A stretch of DNA of 64,000 bases from Williamsia maris (GTDB taxonomy: Bacteria > Actinomycetota > Actinomycetes > Mycobacteriales > Mycobacteriaceae). Shown in pieces: positions 44,173-53,784 of this stretch. The stretch's first letter is position 1, and each line of letters opens with the position of its first letter. The notes beneath the pieces are model-generated. The model searched no databases, was not told the DNA's origin, and saw only the letters and a list, made by a program, of their open reading frames with translations. The translations under genes and the position numbers were made by a program. The stretch is from positions 62,001 to 126,000 of the forward strand of contig NZ_JAMTCJ010000003.1 in assembly GCF_024171815.1 (NCBI RefSeq), read 5' to 3'.

Positions 44173-45569
44173 CTGTACAAACGACGACTGCGGGGGCAGG
44201 CCTCCGCCGATTGGTACGGCGGTCCTGGCGCCGCAGAACGGCAGGTGTCGCCGTACTGGCCACCGTCGGACTGGCCGCCACCGCCTGCGCGGGGGCGGGT
44301 TCGTTCACCGACGGCGGCGGTGAGTCGGTCACCATCGCGCTGGTGTCCAACTCGCAGATGACCGACGCCATCTCGCTCTCGGGCCAGTTCGAGAAGGACA
44401 ACCCCGGGGTGAAGCTCAAGTTCGTCACCCTCTCGGAGAACCAGGCTCGCGCCAAGATCACCGCATCGGTGTCCACCGGCGGCGGCGAGTTCGACGTGGT
44501 GATGATCAGCAACTACGAGACCAAGCAGTGGGCGGAGAACGGGTGGTTGGTCAACCTGACCCCGTACATGAACTCCGTGCCCGACTACGACGCGAACGAC
44601 TTCATCCCCACCCTCAAGGACGCGCTGTCCTACCAGGGCGGGATGTACTCCGCACCGTTCTACGGGGAGTCGTCGTTCCTGATGTACAACAAGAAGATGT
44701 TCGCCCAGGCCGGCGTGAGCCTGCCCGCGAAACCCACCTGGCCGCAGGTGGCCGAGGTCGCCGCGAAACTCAACCGCGGCAACGTCTCCGGGATCTGCCT
44801 GCGCGGCAAACCCGGCTGGGGTGAGGTCCTCGCACCGCTCGACACCGTGATCAACGCCTTCGGCGGCCGGTGGTACGACGAGAACTGGAACGCCCAGCTG
44901 ACCAGTCCGCAGGTGACCGCGGCGGTGAAGTTCTACGTCGACACCGTCCGCAAGTACGGCGAGCCCGGCGCGGCATCGTCCGGCTTCCAGGAATGCGGAA
45001 ACCTGTTGTCGCAGGGGCAGACCGCCATGTGGTACGACGCGACGTCGGCGGTGTCGGTGCTGGAGAGCCCGGACACCTCGACCATCGCCGGCGATGTCGG
45101 CTACGCGCAGGCGCCCAGTATGGCCAAGGGCGACAACGGGTGGCTCTACACCTGGTCGTTGGGCATCCCGTCCTCCAGCAAGAAGAAGGACGACGCCTGG
45201 AAGTTCATCAACTGGATGACGAACAAGAAGTACATCGCCTACGTCGCCGACAAGCTCGGTGCGAGTCACGTCCCGCCCGGCAGCCGGCTCTCGACCTACG
45301 AGCTCCCCGCCTACAAGGAGGTCTCGCAGGACTTCGCCGAGCCGACACTGTCGGCGATGAAGGCGGCCGACCAGCTCAAGCCGTCACTCGAGCCCGTGCC
45401 GTACACCGGGGTCCAGTTCCTCGCCATCCCGGAGTTCCAGGACCTCGGAACTCGTGTCAGCCAACAGATCAGTGCCGCGATCGCGGGACAGATCAGCGTG
45501 GAGGACGCACTGAAGCAGTCGCAGACCTATGCCGAGACCGTCGGCAACACCTACAAGAACGAGAGGTGA
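44169..45569 (+). CDS. Sugar/polyol ABC transporter substrate-binding lipoprotein
   Basis: 466 aa with a positively charged N-terminus, a hydrophobic stretch and a lipobox-like end AATAC with the cysteine at residue 40, so it should be a lipoprotein processed by Lgt. The rest is a family 1 (MalE-like) solute-binding fold: EFDVVMISNYETKQWAENGWL, APFYGESSFLMYNKKMFAQAG and the WLYTWSLGIP stretch. Closest in plan to sorbitol/mannitol binding proteins such as SmoE. AAAGG lies 7 nt before the GTG, which overlaps the regulator stop. It delivers substrate to the two permeases that follow. Confidence 0.92.
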   Translation: MTVQTTTAGAGLRRLVRRSWRRRTAGVAVLATVGLAATACAGAGSFTDGGGESVTIALVSNSQMTDAISLSGQFEKDNPGVKLKFVTLSENQARAKITASVSTGGGEFDVVMISNYETKQWAENGWLVNLTPYMNSVPDYDANDFIPTLKDALSYQGGMYSAPFYGESSFLMYNKKMFAQAGVSLPAKPTWPQVAEVAAKLNRGNVSGICLRGKPGWGEVLAPLDTVINAFGGRWYDENWNAQLTSPQVTAAVKFYVDTVRKYGEPGAASSGFQECGNLLSQGQTAMWYDATSAVSVLESPDTSTIAGDVGYAQAPSMAKGDNGWLYTWSLGIPSSSKKKDDAWKFINWMTNKKYIAYVADKLGASHVPPGSRLSTYELPAYKEVSQDFAEPTLSAMKAADQLKPSLEPVPYTGVQFLAIPEFQDLGTRVSQQISAAIAGQISVEDALKQSQTYAETVGNTYKNER

Positions 45570-45572
45570 CCC

Positions 45573-46529
45573 GTGGCCACCGCACTTGTCGAACCGGACG
45601 CCCAGACGCCGCGGGAGTCCGCGCCGCTGACCTCCGGCCGCGATCACATCAGTCGTGCCGAGGGATGGCGACGACGGGGACCACTGCTGCCTGCGCTGAT
45701 CTTCATGGTCATCGTCACCCAGATCCCGTTCATCGTGACGCTGTACTACTCGACGCAGTCCTGGAACCTGGTCCGTCCGGGTTCACGGGAGTTCAACTGG
45801 CTCAACAACTACGTCCAGGTCTTCAAGGACACCCAGTTCTGGACCGTCACCCTGAACACGGTGCTCCTCATCGTCGGGACGGTGATCATCTCGGTCGTGT
45901 TCGGCCTGATCTTCGCCCTGCTGCTGGACCGGAAGTTCATCGGCCGCAGCATCGTCCGCACCCTGCTGATCACCCCGTTCCTGGTGACCCCGGTCGCGTC
46001 GGCGCTGCTGTTCAAGACCAGCCTGCTCTCCCCCACCAGCGGCCTGCTCAACTACGCGCTGAGCCCGTTCGGCGTGAAGACAGACTGGCTCAGTGAGTAC
46101 CCGCTGGCCAGTGTGATGGGGGAACTCGTCTGGCAGTGGACACCGTTCATGATGCTGCTGATCCTCGCCGGCCTGCAGTCGATGCCCAAGGACATCTCCG
46201 AGGCCGCGAAGGTCGACGGCGCCACCAGCTTCCGTCTCTTCCGCGAGCTGACCTTGCCCCACCTGCGCCGGTTCATCGAACTCGGCACCGTCCTCGGCGC
46301 GATCTACCTGGTCAACACCTTCGACGCGGTCTACATGATGACCTCCGGCGGACCCGGTGTGGCCAGCTCGAACCTGCCGTTCTACATCTACCAGCGGGCG
46401 TTCCTCGGCTTCGACATCGGCCAGGCCGCAGCCATGGGTGTGGTCACCGTCATCGGCACGATGGTCGTCGCGACGCTGGCCCTCCGACTCATCTTCAAGT
46501 CCTTCAGCGGAACCCAGGAGGCGGTCTGA
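45573..46529 (+). CDS. Sugar/polyol ABC transporter permease (MalF type)
   Basis: 318-aa inner-membrane protein with six segments. The EAA loop that contacts the ATPase is EAAKVDGATSFRLFRELTLP. The start is GTG, 4 nt after the binding-protein stop; the end overlaps the second permease by one base (TGATG). Partner of the following MalG-type permease. Confidence 0.94.
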   Translation: MATALVEPDAQTPRESAPLTSGRDHISRAEGWRRRGPLLPALIFMVIVTQIPFIVTLYYSTQSWNLVRPGSREFNWLNNYVQVFKDTQFWTVTLNTVLLIVGTVIISVVFGLIFALLLDRKFIGRSIVRTLLITPFLVTPVASALLFKTSLLSPTSGLLNYALSPFGVKTDWLSEYPLASVMGELVWQWTPFMMLLILAGLQSMPKDISEAAKVDGATSFRLFRELTLPHLRRFIELGTVLGAIYLVNTFDAVYMMTSGGPGVASSNLPFYIYQRAFLGFDIGQAAAMGVVTVIGTMVVATLALRLIFKSFSGTQEAV

Positions 46530-47407
46530 TGGCCACCACAACCCCCACCCGTCCCGTCACGACCGACTCGACACCGACCCCGGTGATCCGTCGCAAGCGA
46601 CGGCCGCAGGCCGGTCTGCTGACCGCCTTCACCTGGATCCTGTCCATCGGGTTCTTCTTCCCGGTGCTCTGGATGGTGCTGACCGCGTTCAAGAAGGAGA
46701 GCGACGCCAACACCAACCCGCCGACGTTCTTCTTCACCCCGACGCTCGATCAGTTCCGCAACGTCTTCGACGCCGGAATCGGTACACCGCTGCTCAACTC
46801 GGTCTTCGCGACCGTCATGTCGACGATCCTGGTGTTGGCGCTCGGCGTGCCCGCCGCGTTCGCGTTGTCGCTGCGGCCGGTCCGCAAGACCTCCGATGCA
46901 CTGTTCTTCTTCCTGAGCACGAAGATGCTGCCGATCGTCGCGGCGATCATCCCGCTGTACGTGATCGTCGGCAAGATCGGGATGCTCGACAACATCTGGA
47001 CGCTGGTCATCCTCTACACGGCGATGAACCTGCCCATCGCGGTGTGGATGATGCGGTCGTTCTTCATGGAGGTCCCCAAGGAACTCCTCGAGGCCGCGAG
47101 CATCGACGGAGCGAGCCTGTGGACCTCGGTCCGCGAGGTCATCCTCCCGCTGATCTCCCCCGGCATCGCTGCCACCGCACTGATCTGCGTCATCTTCTCG
47201 TGGAACGAGTTCTTCTTCGCGGTCAACATGACCGCGGTGAACGCGCAGACGATGCCGGTGTTCCTGACCGGCTTCATGTCCGGACAGGGACTGTTCTGGG
47301 CGCAGCTCTCCGCGGCGTCGGTCCTGGCCGCGCTCCCGGTCGTCATCTGCGGCTGGATCGCGCAGAACAAGCTGGTCCGCGGCCTGTCCTTCGGTGCCAT
47401 CAAGTGA
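46529..47407 (+). CDS. Sugar/polyol ABC transporter permease (MalG type)
   Basis: 292-aa inner-membrane protein with six segments and the EAA loop EAASIDGASLWTSVREVILP. The ATG shares a base with the previous stop. It forms the channel with the MalF-type partner. The ATPase gene follows after 77 nt with its own AGGAGA site. Confidence 0.94.
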   Translation: MATTTPTRPVTTDSTPTPVIRRKRRPQAGLLTAFTWILSIGFFFPVLWMVLTAFKKESDANTNPPTFFFTPTLDQFRNVFDAGIGTPLLNSVFATVMSTILVLALGVPAAFALSLRPVRKTSDALFFFLSTKMLPIVAAIIPLYVIVGKIGMLDNIWTLVILYTAMNLPIAVWMMRSFFMEVPKELLEAASIDGASLWTSVREVILPLISPGIAATALICVIFSWNEFFFAVNMTAVNAQTMPVFLTGFMSGQGLFWAQLSAASVLAALPVVICGWIAQNKLVRGLSFGAIK

Positions 47408-47484
47408 GCGCCACTCCCTGACCGTCGTCACCTTCCTCTGAACACCTCCCACCACCCTCTTCCCTCCGAACACAGGAGATCACC

Positions 47485-48594
47485 ATGGCTTCCATCACCT
47501 ACGACAACGCCTGCTGCGTCTACCCCGGCGCCGACAAGCTGGCCGTCGACTCGCTCAACCTCGACATCGCCGACGGCGAGTTCGTCGTCCTCGTCGGACC
47601 GTCCGGGTCCGGCAAGTCCACCGCGCTGCGCATGCTCGCCGGCCTCGAGGAGATCGACAGCGGCGCGATCAACATCGGCGGCACCAACATGGTCGGCGTC
47701 GCGCCCAAGGACCGCGACATCGCGATGGTGTTCCAGAACTATGCGCTCTACCCCAACAAGACCGTCGGCGAGAACATGGGGTTCGCGCTGAAGATGCGGG
47801 GCATCGGCGTCGAGGAGCGCACGCAGAAGGTGGCCGACGCCGCGAAGCTGCTCGACCTCACCGACTTCCTCGACCGCAAGCCGGGCAAGCTCTCCGGCGG
47901 TCAGCGTCAGCGGGTCGCCATGGGGCGCGCCATCGTCCGTGACCCGCAGGTGTTCTGCATGGACGAGCCCCTGTCGAACCTCGACGCCAAGCTGCGCGTG
48001 CAGACCCGTACCCAGATCGCCGCCCTGCAGCGACGCCTCGGCACCACCACCGTCTACGTCACCCACGACCAGGTGGAGGCCATGACCATGGGCGACCGCG
48101 TCGCGGTGCTGCGCGACGGCAAGCTGCAGCAGTTCAGCACCCCGACCGAGCTCTACGACCGCCCGGTCAACGCGTTCGTCGCCGGGTTCATCGGCTCCCC
48201 CGCGATGAACCTGTTCACCGCGCCGCTCACCGACGACGGCGTCACCATCGGCGGATCCACCGTGGCCGTCCCCCGCACCGCGCTCTCCGGTATCGGCAAG
48301 CTGGGGCTCGACTCCGCGATTGTCGGGGTCCGCCCGGAGGCGTTCTCGCTCAGCGACACCGGCGACGGTGTGCCGGCCACGGTCAGCCTGCTCGAGGAGC
48401 TGGGCAGCGAGACCTACGTCTACGCGACGGTCGACGACCCGTCGGTGCGCACCATCGACGGCGGCGAGGTCACCCTGGTCACACGGACGTCCGTGCGCGG
48501 CCCGGCCAAGATCGGCGAGCAGATCCGGCTGCAGCAGTCCGAACCGACGGTGCACCTGTTCCACCCGACCACCGGGGAGCGCCTGGGCGACTGA
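47485..48594 (+). CDS. Sugar/polyol ABC transporter ATP-binding protein (MsmK/SmoK type)
   Basis: 369 aa. Walker A GPSGSGKST, Q-loop FQNYALYPNKT, signature LSGGQRQRVAMGRAIVRDP, Walker B VFCMDEPLSNLD and H-loop YVTHDQ are intact, and the C-terminal third is the regulatory OB-type domain of carbohydrate importers. AGGAGA lies 5 nt before the ATG. It energises the two permeases upstream. A long perfect hairpin 17 nt after its stop closes the operon. Confidence 0.95.
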   Translation: MASITYDNACCVYPGADKLAVDSLNLDIADGEFVVLVGPSGSGKSTALRMLAGLEEIDSGAINIGGTNMVGVAPKDRDIAMVFQNYALYPNKTVGENMGFALKMRGIGVEERTQKVADAAKLLDLTDFLDRKPGKLSGGQRQRVAMGRAIVRDPQVFCMDEPLSNLDAKLRVQTRTQIAALQRRLGTTTVYVTHDQVEAMTMGDRVAVLRDGKLQQFSTPTELYDRPVNAFVAGFIGSPAMNLFTAPLTDDGVTIGGSTVAVPRTALSGIGKLGLDSAIVGVRPEAFSLSDTGDGVPATVSLLEELGSETYVYATVDDPSVRTIDGGEVTLVTRTSVRGPAKIGEQIRLQQSEPTVHLFHPTTGERLGD

Positions 48595-48611
48595 CGCCCC
48601 GGCCCCACCAC

Positions 48612-48656
48612 GCGGCACCGACCCACCGTCCACTGCGGACGGTGGGTCGGTGCCGC
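48612..48656 (+). terminator. Strong terminator hairpin between the importer operon and treZ
   Basis: Positions 48612-48631 and 48637-48656 are perfect complementary 20-bp arms around the 5-nt loop ACTGC. It starts 17 nt after the ATPase stop and ends 12 nt before the treZ GTG. No T tract follows. A 20-bp uninterrupted stem should stop polymerase efficiently, leaving treZ in need of its own promoter or of partial readthrough. Confidence 0.8.
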
Positions 48657-48668
48657 TACGGTCAGGGG

Positions 48669-50417
48669 GTGGCCGAACAGCAGCGATACGAGGTGTGGGC
48701 ACCGGACGCGACGTCGGTGTCGGTGGTGGTCGACGGGTCGTCGTCGCCGATGACCCGCGACGGTCAGTGGTGGCGATACGAGACGGCCGCAAGCGATCCC
48801 AGGCGCTACGGGTTCACCGTCGACGCCGCCGACGGCGACCCCACCGTCTTGCCCGACCCGCGGTCGCCCCGTCAGCCCGACGGCGTGCACTCGACCTCGG
48901 CGCCGTTCGTGGTCGACGAGACACTGTGGACCGATCAGGACTGGGCCGGTCGGCCGATCGCAGGCGCGGTCGTCTACGAACTGCACATCGGCACCTTCAC
49001 CCCCGACGGCACCTTCGACGCGGCGATCGACCACCTCGACCACCTCGTCGACCTCGGTGTGCAGTTCGTCGAGGTCATGCCGATCAACGGGTTCAACGGC
49101 ACCCACAACTGGGGCTACGACGGTGTCGCCTGGTACGCCGTACACGAGATCTACGGCGGCCCGGCGGGATTCGCACGGTTCGTCGACGCATGCCACGGCC
49201 GGGGACTCGGGGTCGTCCTCGACGTCGTCTACAACCACCTCGGTCCGTCCGGCAACTACCTGCCGCAGTTCGGTCCGTATCTCACCTCCGGCGCCAACAC
49301 GTGGGGGCAGTCGCTGAACCTCGACCAGGCCGACTCCGACCCGGTGCGCGCCCACATCCTCGACAACGCACTGCGTTGGCTGCGCGAGTTCCACGTCGAC
49401 GCACTGCGATTGGACGCGGTGCACGCCCTGGTCGATCACACCGCGATCCACCTGCTCGAGGAACTCGCGGTGCGGACCGACGCGTTGTCGGCCGAGGTCG
49501 GCCGACCGCTGTCACTGATCGCCGAGAGTGATCTCAACGACCCGCGGTTGATCACCGACCGCGGGCTCGGCGGCTACGGTCTCGCCGCCCAGTGGGACGA
49601 CGACGTGCACCACGCCATCCACACCGCGGTGTCGGGCGAACGGCAGGGCTACTACGGCGATTTCGGCAGCTACGACTGCCTCGCGACGGTGCTGACCAAG
49701 GGTTTCTTCCACGCGGCGACGTACTCGTCGTTCCGCAGGCGACGCCACGGTCGCCCCATCGACCCGGCCGTCGTCCCGTCGACCTCGCTCGTCGTCTACA
49801 CCTGCAACCACGACCAGATCGGCAATCGCGCCACCGGCGACCGACCCAGCGCCTACCTGACCCCGGGGCAGCTCGCGATCAAGGCCGCGCTGGTGCTCAC
49901 GTCGGCGTTCACCCCGATGCTGTTCATGGGCGAGGAGTGGGCGGCATCGACCCCGTTCCAGTTCTTCACCTCCCACCCCGAGCCCGAACTCGGTGAGGCC
50001 ACCGCGAAAGGACGCATCAGTGAGTTCGCCGACCACGGGTGGGATGCCGCGGAGATCCCCGACCCACAGGATCCGGAGACCTTCGCGCGGTCGAAGCTCG
50101 ACTGGTCCGAACTCGACGAGCCCGGCCACCGCCGGATGCTGGAGTTCTACCGGTCGCTGATCGAGCTGCGTGCCGCGACGCCCGAGATCACCGACCGCCG
50201 CCTCGACTCGGTCGCGGTGGACTTCGACGAACAGGCAGGATGGTTCGCGATCCATCGCGGGGCCGTCACCGCGGTGTGTGTGCTCACCGATCAGGCGATC
50301 ACCGTGCCGATCTCATTGACCCCGTTGCTCAGCTTCGACCCGGTCACCGTCGGTGACGGCGTGATCGAGTCGCCCGGGCACAACGTCGTCGTCGGCCGCC
50401 GACCGGGTGGCGCCTGA
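48669..50417 (+). CDS. treZ: Maltooligosyl trehalose trehalohydrolase
   Basis: TreZ releases trehalose from the product of TreY. From the GTG at 48669 (AGGGG directly upstream) it has 582 aa. The barrel shows VVYELHIGTF, DVVYNHLGPSGNYL, the nucleophile Asp in ALRLDAVHAL, the acid Glu in LIAESDLND and CNHDQIGNRA. An upstream GTG at 48642 lies in the terminator stem and is rejected. In M. tuberculosis it directly follows treY; here the polyol module separates them. Confidence 0.95.
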   Translation: MAEQQRYEVWAPDATSVSVVVDGSSSPMTRDGQWWRYETAASDPRRYGFTVDAADGDPTVLPDPRSPRQPDGVHSTSAPFVVDETLWTDQDWAGRPIAGAVVYELHIGTFTPDGTFDAAIDHLDHLVDLGVQFVEVMPINGFNGTHNWGYDGVAWYAVHEIYGGPAGFARFVDACHGRGLGVVLDVVYNHLGPSGNYLPQFGPYLTSGANTWGQSLNLDQADSDPVRAHILDNALRWLREFHVDALRLDAVHALVDHTAIHLLEELAVRTDALSAEVGRPLSLIAESDLNDPRLITDRGLGGYGLAAQWDDDVHHAIHTAVSGERQGYYGDFGSYDCLATVLTKGFFHAATYSSFRRRRHGRPIDPAVVPSTSLVVYTCNHDQIGNRATGDRPSAYLTPGQLAIKAALVLTSAFTPMLFMGEEWAASTPFQFFTSHPEPELGEATAKGRISEFADHGWDAAEIPDPQDPETFARSKLDWSELDEPGHRRMLEFYRSLIELRAATPEITDRRLDSVAVDFDEQAGWFAIHRGAVTAVCVLTDQAITVPISLTPLLSFDPVTVGDGVIESPGHNVVVGRRPGGA

Positions 50418-50450
50418 AATACCCGGGTCCGCGACGGTGTTGGCACTGGG

Positions 50451-51470
50451 GTGACTGTTCCGTACTCGCTCCTGGATCTCGCCCCTGTCGTCGACGGCAC
50501 GTCCGTCGGGCAGGCGCTCAACCAATCGGTGGCCCTCGGTGTCGCCGCCGAGCAGTGGGGATACCGCCGCTTCTGGCTGGCCGAGCACCACAACATGCCG
50601 GGGATCGCGAGTTCCAGTCCGGCGATCGTCATCGGTCAGGTCGCCCGCGCCACATCGACGATCCGCGTCGGATCAGGCGGCATCATGCTGCCCAACCACG
50701 CCCCGCTGGTCATCGCCGAACAGTTCGGGACCCTCGACGCGATGTTCCCCGGCCGCATCGACCTGGGCATCGGGCGTGCGCCCGGCACCGACCAGGTGAC
50801 CGCGCACGCGCTGCGCCGTAACCCCGGCGCACTCTCGGCCGAGGACTTCCCCCAGGAGCTCGCGCAGCTGCGTGCGTTCCTCGCGGGCGCGTTCCCGGCC
50901 GACCATCCGTACGCCGCCATCACCGCGGTGCCCGGAGAGGGCTCGAACCTGCAGATGTGGTTGCTCGGGTCGTCCACCTTCAGTGCCCAGCTCGCCGGCA
51001 TGCTCGGTCTCCCGTTCGCCTTCGCCCGTCACTTCGCGCCGCGCGAGACCTTCGCCGCGCTGGCCGCCTACCGCGAGCGTTTCCGACCCAGCGCCGTACT
51101 CGACGAGCCCTACGCGATGGTCACCGCCACGGTGGTCGCCGCCGAGGACGACGAGACCGCGCGGTACCACTCCGGCCCGCAGCGGTTGGCGATGGCGCGA
51201 CTGCGCAGCGGCACCCCCGGCCGCTACCCGACCGCCGAGGAAGCAGCCGCCAACCCGCTGACCCCCATGCAGGAATCCGCCGTGGCGGAGACGTCGTCGG
51301 CGTGGATCGTCGGTGGGCGCGACCATGTGGCCGACGAGTTGCGCAGCCTGGTCGAGTCGACCGCGGCGAACGAGATCATGGTCAGCTCGACTCTGGCCGA
51401 CTTCGACGCCCGCCTCGAGTCGCACCGCATCACCGCCGAGGTCCTCGACGCGCTGGTGCCCGCGGCCTGA
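50451..51470 (+). CDS. LLM-class flavin-dependent oxidoreductase
   Basis: 339-aa bacterial luciferase-like protein of the single-chain MsnO8 type: [57 protein letters not shown] and the C-terminal IVGG. These enzymes use FMNH2 or F420 for monooxygenation; the substrate is unknown. The GTG start is 33 nt after treZ, so the two may be co-transcribed. It converges on ilvA. Confidence 0.88.
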   Translation: MTVPYSLLDLAPVVDGTSVGQALNQSVALGVAAEQWGYRRFWLAEHHNMPGIASSSPAIVIGQVARATSTIRVGSGGIMLPNHAPLVIAEQFGTLDAMFPGRIDLGIGRAPGTDQVTAHALRRNPGALSAEDFPQELAQLRAFLAGAFPADHPYAAITAVPGEGSNLQMWLLGSSTFSAQLAGMLGLPFAFARHFAPRETFAALAAYRERFRPSAVLDEPYAMVTATVVAAEDDETARYHSGPQRLAMARLRSGTPGRYPTAEEAAANPLTPMQESAVAETSSAWIVGGRDHVADELRSLVESTAANEIMVSSTLADFDARLESHRITAEVLDALVPAA

Positions 51471-51495
51471 TCGGTGACCATCGGTGACCGGAGTT

Positions 51496-51508
51496 CCCGC
51501 CGAGCGGG
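51496..51508. terminator. Small hairpin between converging genes
   Basis: CCCGC-CGA-GCGGG lies in the 58-nt gap between the ends of the LLM gene and ilvA. Short, without a U tract; it may serve both strands. Next to it GGTGACCATC is followed by a partial direct copy. Confidence 0.3.
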
Positions 51509-51528
51509 CATCCCGGCCACCTCTGGGG

Positions 51529-52917
51529 CTAGGTGAGGTAGCGGTACGCGGGCGAACCCGGCTCCAGGCGTTCGCTCTTCAGTCGTGACGCGCTCATCCG
51601 CTCGAGCAGCGGGCCCAGGTCGTTCGACGACCCGAGTTCGACGCCGACCAGGGCCGCGCCGGTCTCCCGGTTGTTGCGCTTGACGTACTCGAACATGGTG
51701 ACGTCGTCGTCGGGGCCGAGCACCTCGTCGAGGAACCCGCGCAGCGCGCCCGGCTCCTGCGGGAAGTCCACCAGGAAGTAGTGCTTCAGCCCGCGGTGCA
51801 CCAGGGACCGTTCGATGATCTCGCCGTAGCGGGACACGTCGTTGTTGCCGCCGGAGAGCAGGCAGACAACGGTCGATCCGGGGTCGAACCGTAGGTCGCT
51901 CAGCGCGGCGACGGCCAACGCGCCTGCGGGCTCGGCGATGATCCCGTCGTCCTGGTAGAGCTCCAGCATCGATGAGCAGAGCGCACCCTCGTCGATGTGC
52001 ATGACATGTGCCGATCCCGTCGCGAGGGGGTCCGTCAGCGGCCCGACGGTGGCGCCCGACGGGAGGTCGGGGTGCGCGGCGACAGCGGGTCGTAGTCGTG
52101 ACACGACGTCGTATCCCAGGCCGCCGATCCGTCGGACGGCCGCACCGTCGACGAAGGGGTCGAGTTCGTCGAGGGTGACCGGTCCGCCGGCGACCAGAGC
52201 CGCCGACAACGATGCCGCCCCCGTCGGCTCGACGCCCACGATCGCCACATCGGGGCTCTGCGCCCGCAGGTAGGTGGCCATGCCGGCCAGGCATCCGCCG
52301 CCACCGACCGGCGCGATCACTACGTCGGGGACCCGGCCGAGCTGGTCGACGATCTCGAGCGCGATGGTGCCCTGACCGGCTGCGGTGCGAGGGTCGTCGA
52401 ACGCGTGGATCCAGGTCGCCCCGGTCCGCATCACGTCGGTCTGCGCGGCGGCGGCGGCCGCGTCGTAGGTGTCACCGACCGCGATCAGCTCGATGAACTC
52501 GCCTCCGTGCCAACGGATCCGGTCGCACTTCTGCTTCGGCGTGGTGGTGGGGACATAGATTCGACCCTGCACGCCCATCGCGGCGCAGGCATAGGCCACG
52601 CCCTGCGCATGGTTTCCGGCGCTCGCCGCGACCACGCCTGCGGCGCGTTCGTCGGCACTGAGCATGGCCATGACGTTGTATGCGCCGCGGATCTTGTAGG
52701 ACCGAACCGACTGGAGATCCTCGCGTTTGACGTAGACCCGGGCGCCGGTGCGCGCGGAGAGCCGCGCGTTGTGTTGCAGCGGCGACACCTGTACCGCCTC
52801 GCGAATCCGCGCCGCCGCCGCACGAATGGACGTCGCGTCCAGAGCGGGGCGCGACGTGGAGTCGTGCGAGGACAGCGGCGGATCGGCGACGGGCTGCGGG
52901 CTACTCACGCTCACCAT
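51529..52917 (-). CDS. ilvA: Threonine dehydratase (biosynthetic, ACT-domain type)
   Basis: IlvA deaminates threonine to 2-oxobutanoate, the first step to isoleucine. From the ATG at 52917 it has 462 aa. The PLP lysine is in VRSYKIRGAYN, the cofactor loop is VGGGG and ASAGNHAQG is typical. The C-terminal part, LKHYFLVDFPQEPGALRGFL onward, is the single ACT-like regulatory domain of the short form used by actinobacteria, responsible for isoleucine feedback. Reading on to 53106 adds unconserved Arg-rich sequence. It follows the Ddn-like gene by 55 nt on the same strand, as Rv1559-Rv1558 do in M. tuberculosis. Confidence 0.95.
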   Translation of the reverse strand: MVSVSSPQPVADPPLSSHDSTSRPALDATSIRAAAARIREAVQVSPLQHNARLSARTGARVYVKREDLQSVRSYKIRGAYNVMAMLSADERAAGVVAASAGNHAQGVAYACAAMGVQGRIYVPTTTPKQKCDRIRWHGGEFIELIAVGDTYDAAAAAAQTDVMRTGATWIHAFDDPRTAAGQGTIALEIVDQLGRVPDVVIAPVGGGGCLAGMATYLRAQSPDVAIVGVEPTGAASLSAALVAGGPVTLDELDPFVDGAAVRRIGGLGYDVVSRLRPAVAAHPDLPSGATVGPLTDPLATGSAHVMHIDEGALCSSMLELYQDDGIIAEPAGALAVAALSDLRFDPGSTVVCLLSGGNNDVSRYGEIIERSLVHRGLKHYFLVDFPQEPGALRGFLDEVLGPDDDVTMFEYVKRNNRETGAALVGVELGSSNDLGPLLERMSASRLKSERLEPGSPAYRYLT

Positions 52918-52972
52918 CGTCTCACCACGTGAGCGACGGTGTGGGCAGTGCCCGCAGCCGCGCGCCGAGTTG

Positions 52973-53416
52973 TCAGCTCGTGGGAGCCGGCTCGAGCACG
53001 AAGACCGGGATCTCCCGGTCGGTCTTCTCCTGGTAGTCGGCGTAGGGCGGGTACGCCTCGACGGCGCGATCCCACCAGGTCTGCTTCTCGCCGCCGAAGA
53101 CCTCACGGGCGACGAAATCGTTCACATCGGTGCCGTCTCGCAGCTCCACACGCGGGTTGGCGGCGATGTTGAAGTACCAGACCGGGTGCTTCGGGGCACC
53201 GCCGAGCGACGCGACGACCGCGTAATGGCCCTCGTGCTCGACCCGCATCAGCGGGGTCTTGCGCAGCTTGCCGGACTTGTTGCCGATGGTGGTCAGCACC
53301 ACGACGGGCATCCCCTGCATGTCGGTGCCCTCGGTGCCACCCGACTGTTCGATCTTCTCGGCCTGTTCCCGGGCCCAGTCGCTGGTGCTCGGTGCGTATT
53401 CGCCCTCTAGTGGCAT
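52973..53416 (-). CDS. Ddn-like F420-dependent reductase family protein
   Basis: 147 aa. The split-barrel pattern of deazaflavin (F420)-dependent nitroreductases is clear: [38 protein letters not shown], then [18 protein letters not shown]. Family members (Rv1558, Ddn) reduce quinones and nitro compounds with F420H2 at or near the membrane. The gene neighbours ilvA as in M. tuberculosis. The natural substrate is unknown. Confidence 0.9.
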   Translation of the reverse strand: MPLEGEYAPSTSDWAREQAEKIEQSGGTEGTDMQGMPVVVLTTIGNKSGKLRKTPLMRVEHEGHYAVVASLGGAPKHPVWYFNIAANPRVELRDGTDVNDFVAREVFGGEKQTWWDRAVEAYPPYADYQEKTDREIPVFVLEPAPTS

Positions 53417-53476
53417 GTTCTACGTTTCCTTTCGGTCGTGAGTACGGGTCTCCGAACTTATGGCTGCGGAGTGCCC

Positions 53477-53482
53477 TATACT
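53477..53482 (+). promoter_or_regulatory. Candidate -10 for the small membrane-protein gene
   Basis: TATACT is a near-consensus -10, about 60 nt before the ATG at 53545. The region 17 bp upstream (GAACTT) is a weak -35. Confidence 0.45.
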
Positions 53483-53544
53483 GGAGTTCACCGACCAGGA
53501 TCTCTGACTATCCCGCCCGATGTACCGCACGAATCGAGTCTGAC

Positions 53545-53784
53545 ATGACGACGCTCACCGCGACCACGGTCTCGCCGCGCGAGGCCCGTACGCCCGCCCC
53601 GACCGTCGAGATCGCCGGCGTCGACTGGCCGCTGTACAAGCTGCAAGCCGTTGCGTTCGGGCTGGTCGTCGCACTGCTGGTCGGCATCGTCACCGAATCG
53701 GCCGAGTGGACCGCGTGGACGCTCACCATCGCCACCGCGGCCGTGTGGTGGCTGCGCCGGGCCGCACACCGCCGACTGCGCTAG
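53545..53784 (+). CDS. Small membrane protein, unknown function
   Basis: 79 aa with two hydrophobic segments (about residues 35-50 and 54-68) and a basic C-terminus RRAAHRRLR. The plan is that of small actinobacterial integral membrane proteins; no family is recognised. It has its own TATACT promoter and converges with the operon downstream, ending with a 4-bp overlap of stop codons. Confidence 0.6.
   Translation: MTTLTATTVSPREARTPAPTVEIAGVDWPLYKLQAVAFGLVVALLVGIVTESAEWTAWTLTIATAAVWWLRRAAHRRLR

Noticed and set aside
48642-48668. Earlier GTG start for treZ
   Set aside because: It lies in the right arm of the 20-bp terminator hairpin and lacks a ribosome binding site; the GTG at 48669 has AGGGG.
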